A DNA stretch of 22,077 nt from M3007 sp040383605. GTDB lineage: Bacteria > Bacteroidota > Bacteroidia > Chitinophagales > Saprospiraceae. The position numbers and the translations under genes were made by a program. The first letter of the stretch is position 1; the number at the start of each line of letters is the position of its first letter. Shown one piece after another: positions 9,701 to 15,023 of this stretch. The stretch is from the NCBI GenBank assembly GCA_040383605.1, contig JBEIDF010000044.1:1-22077 (forward strand). The letters are read 5' to 3'. The notes under the pieces are model-generated. The model had not been told where the DNA came from. It did no database searches and saw nothing but the letters and a program-made list of their open reading frames with translations.

Positions 9701-9860
9701 TTTCTAACAGGATTTTTCCGATGCGGGCCGACAGCACGTGGGTTTTGCCCGTGCCCGGCCCGGCCAGCACCAGCATCGGCCCTTCGATGTGTTCCACGGC
9801 CTCGCGCTGCTCGGGGTTGAGCGCATCGAGGAGGAGTTGGAAATGCTGTCGAAAAAACAT
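6756..9860 (-). CDS. UvrD/Rep-type superfamily 1 helicase with C-terminal iron-sulfur PD-(D/E)XK nuclease
   Basis: This 1034-residue protein joins a superfamily 1A helicase to a nuclease. Helicase motifs are the Q-motif LNPEQREAV (about 14-22), Walker A GPGTGKT with K39, Walker B VDEYQDTN, VVGDDDQSIFEFQGA, LTVHGAKGLEFEHVFML and VGMTRARKGLYLS. The C-terminal RecB-like domain has H805 in FGQAMHAAL, D894 in GTVDKIEW, and D908/K910 in VVDYKTGK. Cysteine C778 together with C1004, C1009 and C1012 (CGKADCSWC) fits the split four-cysteine [4Fe-4S] staple seen in AddB and AdnA-type nucleases. It probably unwinds and degrades DNA ends in recombination or repair, or in defence. The ATG at 9860 directly abuts a heptanucleotide repeat array, so the 5-prime leader is repetitive and has no Shine-Dalgarno sequence. 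Confidence 0.93.
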   Translation of the reverse strand: MFFRQHFQLLLDALNPEQREAVEHIEGPMLVLAGPGTGKTHVLSARIGKILLETDARPQNILCLTFTDAGVLAMRKRLLEMIGPDAYRVGIFTFHAFCNRVIQENMEYFSQGELEPLSELERIEMVRELLAGLPPEHPLREGRKNAFSSETRLRNLFAVMKREEWKPGFIQKQSRLYLESLPNNPDFVYKVNTKYGKKGELKQAAIAEVQKRMQALDAAADLYPKYEQALQRAGRYEYDDMLLWVNRAFEKHEMLLRAYQERYLYFLVDEYQDTNSAQYHLLRQLLDYWDLPNVFVVGDDDQSIFEFQGARLQHLLDFYKQYQGQLRALVLKHNYRSTQPILDAAGRVIDQNLLRAVHTLNPPLQKELKAAAAGLDAPVLRLYDNRLHEITDIVGRIARLRDEGVPLHEIAVLYAQHKQAEQLLNLLQKRQIPCQTKRPVNILRQPLIRQVLELLEYLQAEISAPFSGDHRLFRLLHAPFWRIEPLDLAKIALFLREEAQAGRPQYWRMLLADAQALGALQLAVPPEHWQSVAQRLNQWTADAQMLPPGLLLERLLAQSGLLQHVLEHPDRVWLLQLLHSFRDFALQESARAPLLSLARLLELLANMEENRLPLALQQTIQTGQGVQLLTVHGAKGLEFEHVFMLDCTQDYWEPGARASNQHFSLPDTLTLSSLEEDALEARRRLFYVGMTRARKGLYLSCGKYTPEGKPLQPARFLAETGLPFENIAPDPEALFAAQAQWLSEPAQPLIALPEDQRLQTVTEQFRLSITALNRYLRCPLAFYYEDVLSVPAPSSPASAFGQAMHAALQQFFLAAKTAPGWPGEKTLVEFFQKALDRRRGLFSSMDYAQKMALGAAYLERYHQEQIRHWTRRAVVERQIERAMMDETPLTGTVDKIEWLENGQIRVVDYKTGKLDRKKISPPNENQPLGGEYWRQLVFYKILLESAQAFSEPVLRGAIAGLEPDDKGGFATFELELHAGDVQTVREQIRQTWQHIQERRFDTGCGKADCSWCRLQAERSLQELPESPEAGLDDG

Positions 9861-9909
9861 GATTCGATTGCGGATTTCGGATTGGGGATTGGGGATTGGG
9901 GATTGGGGG
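9861..9909. repeat. Heptanucleotide array (GATTGGG type) with G-quadruplex-forming run, left end of cassette
   Basis: After a partial unit at 9861-9865, plus-strand heptads run GATTGCG (9866), GATTTCG (9873) and then four perfect GATTGGG copies (9880-9907). The last four give G-runs at 9884-9887, 9891-9894, 9898-9901 and 9905-9909 separated by ATT, a textbook G-quadruplex pattern. The array touches the start codon of the helicase gene. The same heptad in the opposite orientation occurs at 12004-12045, on the other side of the AT-rich gene. Heptamer arrays such as CCCCAAT-like STRR sequences are known from cyanobacteria; kinship to those is not shown here. Confidence 0.85.
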
Positions 9910-9921
9910 CGATTTCGGGTT

Positions 9922-10002
9922 AGAGCGTGTCTAAAATTATATTCTCTGCTAATATGAAAAAGACTTTCATATTAGCGAGAAATATAATTTTAGACATGCT
10001 CT
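9922..10002. repeat. Large near-perfect hairpin (38-bp arms, 5-nt loop)
   Basis: The left arm is 9922-9959, the loop AAGAC is 9960-9964 and the right arm is 9965-10002. Read inward, the left arm begins AGAGCGTGTCTAAAATTATA and the complement of the right arm begins AGAGCATGTCTAAAATTATA. The arms differ at five positions, four of them adjacent in the middle. A further partial copy of the arm end (AGAGCGTCTAA, minus strand) sits at 10002-10012 and runs into the stop codon of the upstream gene. It could act as a transcription terminator for the Schlafen-RRM gene, but it lacks a clean T-run. The length and terminal motif also suit a small inverted-repeat element or remnant of transposon ends. Confidence 0.85.
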
Positions 10003-10011
10003 TAGACGCTC

Positions 10012-11823
10012 TTACTTTTTGAATGCTTGAATAATCATTCGTCTTCCCTTTAAAATTAACTTCCCTTCAAAATTTATTGCTTTTTGAGCAGATTCATGCT
10101 CATCAAATTCAACAAATGCATATCCTCTGGATTTTCCGGTAAATAAATTTTTGGGAATAACGATGTCTGATATTGATCCAAATTGCGAGAGTAAAGATTC
10201 AATTTCACTTTCTGTTGCATACCAATCAATCCCCGCTACAAATACTTTTGCATAATCAGCGTTATCTTTTTCTTTTATCTCTTCAACTTTGGTTTTGGGA
10301 ACAACTGGTAGATTTACTTTGTATATTCCTATGCTTTTTTTTGATACTGAATTCTTTTTCGCTAGTGCAATAGCTTTTGTCTTTGAGAAAACCCTTTCCA
10401 GTATTCCGAGTGCTGTTAGGCTTTCTACTAACAAGCGATATTTTTCAGTATCGGAAATACCAACATTTTCAAAGATTTCTTTTGGAGAAACCAACCTTCC
10501 GTCAATGCCGAGGTTTATTACAGTTTTTTGCTCTCTGGTCAACTCAATATCTTTGAAATTATCAAGCCAAATCCGCTCTTCTTTGGAATAAATAAATTTG
10601 TAAAATAAAGTTACAATAAATGATTTATTTGGAGAAGTAATTTGAGGCTCAACCAGTTCATTACTCTTCATCAATTCAAACATTCGTCGCATTCCTTCCC
10701 CCAATTCCCTGATGTAACCGTATTCGCGTAGTACTCGTGCAATATACGTATTTCGCGTTTCATGCGCACCTTTAAGTTCTTTGAGGTCTTCTATGGTGAG
10801 CTTTGATAATAGTTTTCCAGGGCTTAACACCTCCAAACGATCCTCAAATATACGAATTTCAATTCCGCGGCCTTCAAGGCTGTAATCTCTATGCGTAATA
10901 GCGTTTATCAAAGCCTCTCTACATGCCAGTTCAGGATAAATCACTTGTGTTTTAAACAGACCATCCGTTGAATATCTGGTTTCACTTAATACAGGCCTGA
11001 GGGCTTCCCAGCTTTGTTCTGCCAATTGAAAAATATTACCTGAAATATCGGCAATTTCATGCACATTATATTCAGGTGCGGGTTTTTCTTCTAAGCCATT
11101 TACTCTTAATATTCTCACTCTGGATCTGGGATGCCATTTGTTTGGGTTTTTAGCAAACAGCAGAAGGGAAGCTTTTCTTAGTCTTAGCCGATCTCCGTCA
11201 AATTCCGCTAATTCGACATACTGTAAAAACTTTTCAGGCGATATGTTTTTTATTTTGGTACATTCTTGCGCTACGGTCGAAACAAGCTCCATGTTTAAAT
11301 CAGCAACTGTTGCTATATCCTCGAACGCTCGATCGTATTCTCTTGACGCGATTTCTTCTCTTACAAAACGAATACTGTCAGCCGCTGTTGGCACACTGTC
11401 TCTATCCTCACGCTTAAAACATTCTCCGCGACTTGTTTGGTGAATGAACTTTGAACCTTTATCAACTGAAAAGTATATTACTTTTTTACCATCATATTCA
11501 ATTATATTTTTTCTTTTTATTGGTAAAGGGGTTTCTTTCATTACATAATTTTCAGAGGCGCCAAGAATTGCATTTAGTTTGTCTTCAGCATGAGGTAAGC
11601 CCGTGACAGTATTGTTGTCCTCAATGCCAATGAATAGTTCTCCGCCATCAGCATTTGCAAATGCAACCAATTCTTTTGCCACATTGTAGCAAATATCCTT
11701 GAAGTCCCTGGGCTTTTTGTCGCTTGGAGGGCCTTCATAACCACTTTTAAATTCGCGGTAGTAACTTTCGCCTAATTCAATCGCAATTTCAACTCTTTCT
11801 CGAAGTCTTAACAGATGTTCCAT
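10012..11823 (-). CDS. AlbA_2 (Schlafen-type) / RecG-like ATPase-domain protein with C-terminal RNA-recognition motif
   Basis: This 603-residue protein has an unusual domain order. Residues about 15-150 are an AlbA_2 (Schlafen core-like) domain: ESYYREFKSG, AKELVAFANADGGELFIGIE and a GLPHAEDK loop. Residues about 270-390 match the HATPase_c_4 region of COG2865 proteins: ACREALINAITHRDYS, IEIRIFEDRLEVLSPGKL and RELGEGMRRMFELM. A winged-helix-like stretch follows at about 425-480. The last 80 residues (524-603) are an RNA-recognition motif with RNP2 VFVAGI (527-532) and RNP1 RGYAFVEF (566-573). The RRM includes the usual aromatics, so RNA binding is plausible. The gene is clearly more AT-rich than its neighbours and is bracketed by inverted heptad arrays, signs of transfer. 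COG2865 proteins are often called transcription regulators, while Schlafen-type domains include RNA nucleases. Whether this one cuts RNA, binds it or only senses it is unknown. Confidence 0.85.
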   Translation of the reverse strand: MEHLLRLRERVEIAIELGESYYREFKSGYEGPPSDKKPRDFKDICYNVAKELVAFANADGGELFIGIEDNNTVTGLPHAEDKLNAILGASENYVMKETPLPIKRKNIIEYDGKKVIYFSVDKGSKFIHQTSRGECFKREDRDSVPTAADSIRFVREEIASREYDRAFEDIATVADLNMELVSTVAQECTKIKNISPEKFLQYVELAEFDGDRLRLRKASLLLFAKNPNKWHPRSRVRILRVNGLEEKPAPEYNVHEIADISGNIFQLAEQSWEALRPVLSETRYSTDGLFKTQVIYPELACREALINAITHRDYSLEGRGIEIRIFEDRLEVLSPGKLLSKLTIEDLKELKGAHETRNTYIARVLREYGYIRELGEGMRRMFELMKSNELVEPQITSPNKSFIVTLFYKFIYSKEERIWLDNFKDIELTREQKTVINLGIDGRLVSPKEIFENVGISDTEKYRLLVESLTALGILERVFSKTKAIALAKKNSVSKKSIGIYKVNLPVVPKTKVEEIKEKDNADYAKVFVAGIDWYATESEIESLLSQFGSISDIVIPKNLFTGKSRGYAFVEFDEHESAQKAINFEGKLILKGRRMIIQAFKK

Positions 11824-11855
11824 AACGCGGTCATCATGATTTTTTTAACATTTAC

Positions 11856-11863
11856 CAAAGGTA
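11856..11863 (-). promoter_or_regulatory. Candidate Bacteroidota -7 box for the Schlafen-RRM gene
   Basis: Read on the minus strand this is TACCTTTG, a full match to TAnnTTTG, 33 bp upstream of the ATG at 11823. No good TTTG -33 element is seen at the expected distance. The remaining spacer up to the repeat array at 12004 holds no recognisable gene. Confidence 0.35.
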
Positions 11864-12003
11864 CGAGGTTTTTGGTAGATGTTGTCTGAGGTGGCTCGGT
11901 TTCGCCGCACACATTCTCTGAACAGGCTCATCGAGGCCGCTTCTACACAACAAATGTACAGTGACCAATCAAAAACGTGCATCAACTACTTGATATCGAA
12001 CTA

Positions 12004-12045
12004 AATCCGCAATCCACAATCCGCAATCCACAATCCCCAATCAAC
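12004..12045. repeat. Heptanucleotide array (AATCCNC type), right end of cassette
   Basis: Six plus-strand heptads follow each other without gaps: AATCCGC, AATCCAC, AATCCGC, AATCCAC, AATCCCC and AATCAAC. This is the reverse complement of the unit at 9861-9909, so the two arrays are inverted relative to each other and have about the same length. The last unit overlaps the stop codon (12041-12043) of the metallophosphoesterase gene. Copies here alternate G and A at the sixth position, so expansion by pairs of units is likely. Confidence 0.85.
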
Positions 12046-13300
12046 TATCTTCTTTTCTCTTCAGCGTTAGCACCGTAATTTCCGGCAAGATACCGACTCT
12101 TCCGGAAAACCCAAGAAATCCGAATCCGCGATTGATATACAGGTAGCGGTCATTTTCGGTGTAAAGGCCGGCCCAGCGCGGGTATCGGTATTTGATGGGG
12201 CTCCAGCGGAAGCCCGGGATTTCCACGCCGACCTGCATGCCGTGGGTATGGCCGGAGAGCGTGAGGTGGACGGGCGTCGGGTGTGTTTTGACCTGATATT
12301 CCCAGTGTGTGGGATCGTGCGAGAGGAGCACCTTGAAGGCGTCTGTCGGCGTGTCGCGGAGGGCGGCTTCGAGGTCGCCGTATTGGTGGAAGCCCTTGCC
12401 CCAGTTTTCCACGCCGAGCAGGCTGATTGCCTGGCCGTCTTTTTCGATCGTCACGGCTTCGTTGCGCAGCAGGCGGAAGCCGATATCCTGGTGGTGTTGG
12501 AAGAGTTCGCGGAGATTATCCATTTTGGCCTCGACCGAGGGCCAGGAGGTATAGTCGCCGTAATCGTGGTTGCCGAGCACGGAGAAACGGCCGATTTTGG
12601 CCTGGATGGTGGAGAACATCTCCTTCCAGGGTTCAAATTCGCGCGAGACACTGTTCACCAGATCGCCGGTGAATACCACCAGGTCGCTTTGCTGGCGGTT
12701 GATGAGTTCGATGCCGCGGCGAACCGCCTCCGGGTTGTCGAAGCTGCCGGCGTGCACGTCCGATATCTGCGTGATGGTCAGTCCGTCGAAGGCCTCGGGC
12801 AGGTCGGGGAACACCAGCGTGTGCCGGTGCACGCGGTAGTCGTACTTGCCCTTCAGGATACCATACAGGAAAGAGGTGAACGGGATGGCGGCGACGCCGA
12901 TGGCCATTTGGCTGACAAATTTGCGGCGTTCGGGCAGGAAGGGCGCGGGATCGCCGTTGAACCGGTTAAAGAGGCCTGCGCTCAGGCGCGCGACGTCCTC
13001 GCCGAGCAGCGGGAGCGCAAATACGATTTTGGTGATCAGCAGCGTCATGTAGATACTGCTGACGGTCATGAGCAGGGGGCGGAGATCCGGGCGGGCGCCC
13101 AATTGAAAAAGCAGGTATATAATGGCTGCCGGCAGGGCCAGCGAGGCTGTCCAGTAGCCCCAGCGGGCGCCGTGGTACAGCCAGGGCGTGGACTGCCAGT
13201 CGGCGCTCAGCGTTTTGACGCCTTGGAAGACATACCAGTCGAGTAACAGAAAGATCAGGAGGACAATGGCCAGGAAGGGCGCGAAGCTGCTTGGGTGCAT
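12041..13300 (-). CDS. Membrane-anchored metallophosphoesterase (YkuE/calcineurin-like family)
   Basis: The 419-residue protein has four N-terminal membrane segments (about 7-26, 51-68, 76-98 and 128-148), followed by a calcineurin-like phosphoesterase domain. All metal-ligand motifs are present in order: ISDVHAG (D-x-H), FTGDLVN, LGNHDYG, LLSHDP and SGHTHGMQ. Proteins of this kind hydrolyse phosphoesters, possibly lipid head groups or nucleotides, using a di-metal centre; the substrate here is unknown. The stop codon lies inside a heptanucleotide array. It is the third gene of a minus-strand run after the HU-SPOR protein and the epimerase, with a 99-bp gap to the epimerase. That gap shows only a short AATAA/TTATT inverted repeat and no clear promoter. 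Confidence 0.9.
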   Translation of the reverse strand: MHPSSFAPFLAIVLLIFLLLDWYVFQGVKTLSADWQSTPWLYHGARWGYWTASLALPAAIIYLLFQLGARPDLRPLLMTVSSIYMTLLITKIVFALPLLGEDVARLSAGLFNRFNGDPAPFLPERRKFVSQMAIGVAAIPFTSFLYGILKGKYDYRVHRHTLVFPDLPEAFDGLTITQISDVHAGSFDNPEAVRRGIELINRQQSDLVVFTGDLVNSVSREFEPWKEMFSTIQAKIGRFSVLGNHDYGDYTSWPSVEAKMDNLRELFQHHQDIGFRLLRNEAVTIEKDGQAISLLGVENWGKGFHQYGDLEAALRDTPTDAFKVLLSHDPTHWEYQVKTHPTPVHLTLSGHTHGMQVGVEIPGFRWSPIKYRYPRWAGLYTENDRYLYINRGFGFLGFSGRVGILPEITVLTLKRKEDS

Positions 13301-13399
13301 GTTGCGGGGATTTGCGTTTGTTGCCGGGGCAATAACGAATTATTAGTTGTTTTCGTGTTGGGGCGGTAAAAAAGCCGGTTGTATGGCGTTTTGCGTTTT

Positions 13400-13804
13400 C
13401 TAAACATCCGCGTCCTGGCAAAGTTCAACCAGCACCCCATTGGCTGATTTCGGGTGTAAAAAGACCACCCATTTATTATCTGCGCCGCGTTTGGGTTCGC
13501 GGTTGAGGGCGACGAAGCCCGCTTGTTCGAGGCGTTCGACTTCGGCGCGGAGATCGTCCACGGCAAAGGCGATATGGTGGATTCCTTCGCCGCGTTTTTC
13601 GATAAATTTGGCGATTGGGCTTTCCGGGTCGGCGGCTTCCAGCAATTCAATTTTGCTTTCGCCGATGTGGAAGAAGGAGGTAGCGACCTTTTCGCTTTCC
13701 ACCGTTTCCACCTTGTAGTGCGGTTCGCCGAGCAGGTGGCGGAAGAGTTCGTTGCTGTCCGCCATATTTCGGACGGCGATGCCGATGTGGTCAATACGAA
13801 GCAT
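13400..13804 (-). CDS. mce: Methylmalonyl-CoA epimerase
   Basis: This 134-residue VOC-superfamily enzyme converts (S)- to (R)-methylmalonyl-CoA (and back) between propionyl-CoA carboxylase and the B12-dependent mutase. The family signatures are MLRIDHIGIAV at the N-terminus (metal-ligand His), EGIHHIAFAVDDL in the second half (His ligand), and GVLVELCQ near the end (Glu ligand). I start it at ATG 13804 rather than the in-frame ATG at 13834, because epimerases begin just before the first beta-strand and the longer form would overlap the upstream gene. It lies 11 bp after the stop of the HU-SPOR gene, so the two are likely co-transcribed although their functions are not obviously linked. No mutase gene is in the window. 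Confidence 0.9.
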   Translation of the reverse strand: MLRIDHIGIAVRNMADSNELFRHLLGEPHYKVETVESEKVATSFFHIGESKIELLEAADPESPIAKFIEKRGEGIHHIAFAVDDLRAEVERLEQAGFVALNREPKRGADNKWVVFLHPKSANGVLVELCQDADV

Positions 13805-13815
13805 AGTAAGCGCGG

Positions 13816-14802
13816 TTATTTTTGTTTCACCCACAGATCCTGCACGCCGGTGAGTTTGCGCAGCGCGCCGAGATTTTGTTCGACCTCGGAATTCAGCCGG
13901 TAGTTAAACTCAATCCCGATTTGTTGGCCGAATTTTCCGGGGGCTTGATATACTTTAAACCCGTTTTGGGTGAGTTTAGTTTCCAACAGCGCGATATTTC
14001 CCGGGTCTTTGAATTGGCCGATCACGATCACGCAGCGGCGGTTGCCGGCGGTTTTGGGTGCGGCGGGCGCGGGTGGCGCGGGTTTGGCGGCCGGTTTTTC
14101 TGCATTGCTCGGGGCGGGCAGGGCGGCTGTTTCGCGGGTGGGCGGCGCGGGCGCTTCCGTTTTGGGCGATTCGACGGGTGCGGCGGCCGCTTGTTTTTTC
14201 GCATCCTGGAGCGAGCGGATGTAGAGATACCCCCCGCCGGCCAGCAGGAGCAGGATACCGAGGCCCAGCAGGGGCAACCAGCGATCCGGGTCTTTTTCCT
14301 GCGCGGGCAGCGGCGCCGCCTTCGGTTTTTCGGGCGCGGGCTGGGGGGCGGGCGCCGGCGCGGGTTCGGCGGCATCGCGCGCGCGGGGGATCGGGGAGAA
14401 CTGCAGCGGGGGCAGCCCGTACGCGTCCGTATTAAAATTAGTGGAATCGGGCAGGAACTGGATTTTCTGCACATAATTCCGGTAGAGGCGGCCGATGCCC
14501 GGCAGCGTCACGATTTCGCGTTTTGTGAGCAATTCCTGCGTCTGCTCCACGAATTTTCGCACAATTTCGCGGGCTTCTTCAGCGGCGATTTGATGCGTTT
14601 GGGCGATGTCCTCGACGAGCAGTCCGTCGTCTGCCGTCAGGTTTTCGTTAAACGTCAGCGTGCGTGCGGGCGGATTAATTACGCCGCCGACGGCGTCGGG
14701 CCGGGCGTCGGTTTTGGCCGTTTGGAAAGCGCCGAGGCCGGGCATTACCACCACCGGGTGGCGGTAGAGCAGTTTTTCAAGATGCGGGAGGATATCAATC
14801 AT
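13816..14802 (-). CDS. HU-domain (CCDC81-like) membrane protein with C-terminal SPOR domain
   Basis: With start ATG 14802 the protein has 328 residues. Residues about 1-110 resemble the HU/IHF-related fold of bacterial HU-CCDC81-type proteins: MIDILPHLEKLLYRHPVVVM at the start, then PGLGAFQ and LTFNENLTADDGLL, with a second HU-like half around REIVTLPGIGRLY. A Pro/Ala-rich linker (about 150-172) leads to one membrane segment (WLPLLGLGILLLLAGGGYLY, about 175-194). A second Pro/Ala-rich stretch follows, then a SPOR domain (about 257-328) beginning RCVIVIGQFKDPGN. SPOR domains bind denuded septal peptidoglycan. The layout puts the HU-like part in the cytoplasm and SPOR in the periplasm, so it may tie the nucleoid or a protein assembly to the division site; this is inference. 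The upstream in-frame ATG at 14856 adds residues with no domain character. Confidence 0.85.
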   Translation of the reverse strand: MIDILPHLEKLLYRHPVVVMPGLGAFQTAKTDARPDAVGGVINPPARTLTFNENLTADDGLLVEDIAQTHQIAAEEAREIVRKFVEQTQELLTKREIVTLPGIGRLYRNYVQKIQFLPDSTNFNTDAYGLPPLQFSPIPRARDAAEPAPAPAPQPAPEKPKAAPLPAQEKDPDRWLPLLGLGILLLLAGGGYLYIRSLQDAKKQAAAAPVESPKTEAPAPPTRETAALPAPSNAEKPAAKPAPPAPAAPKTAGNRRCVIVIGQFKDPGNIALLETKLTQNGFKVYQAPGKFGQQIGIEFNYRLNSEVEQNLGALRKLTGVQDLWVKQK

Positions 14803-14879
14803 TGGGCGGTGTACGGTTTTGACACGGGCAGATTGCGTTTCAGCGTGACCCGTCAAGCGCGATTTGGCGCTCGGAATTT

Positions 14880-14916
14880 AACATTTTCGCCCCAAAAATA
14901 CAACATTTTCGCGAAA
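14880..14916 (-). promoter_or_regulatory. Direct repeats flanking a candidate -7 box of the HU-SPOR operon
   Basis: Two exact copies of AACATTTTCGC (14880-14890 and 14902-14912) are 22 bp apart, about two helical turns. Between them lies CAAAAATA (14893-14900), which reads TATTTTTG on the minus strand and fits TAnnTTTG, about 90 bp upstream of the ATG at 14802. The second repeat overlaps the palindrome TTTCGCGAAA (14907-14916). It could be a regulator-binding region; no -33 element is evident. Confidence 0.35.
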
Positions 14917-14996
14917 GCAGCCCGATAAAACACCCCGCTGCGCCCCTGTACAGCGGAAAACCTTCGGCCTGCGCGTAATAAAATGGCAATAAGCAA

Positions 14997-15014
14997 TATA
15001 TTTGCCGAAATATA
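14997..15014 (+). promoter_or_regulatory. Perfect palindrome overlapping a -7 box, candidate operator of the Nudix-type regulator
   Basis: TATATTT, a GCCG spacer and AAATATA form a perfect 7-bp inverted repeat. Its left half plus the next base reads TATATTTG, a full TAnnTTTG match. It ends nine bases before the ATG at 15024, so a bound protein would block transcription start. Autoregulation by the encoded wHTH protein is the natural reading. Confidence 0.5.
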
Positions 15015-15023
15015 AGCAAATAC

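Noticed and set aside
9861..12045. CRISPR array or complete insertion sequence
   Set aside because: The heptads are contiguous with no spacers, and the gene between them is not a transposase. The hairpin alone does not make an insertion sequence.
12242..13246. Plus-strand open frame of 334 codons
   Set aside because: It is antisense to the metallophosphoesterase, which has the complete set of metal-binding motifs; GC-rich codon use keeps the opposite strand open.
13822..14928. Plus-strand open frame of 368 codons, glycine- and arginine-rich
   Set aside because: It is the reverse of the Pro/Ala-rich linkers of the HU-SPOR protein, and its start and end match no promoter or neighbour.
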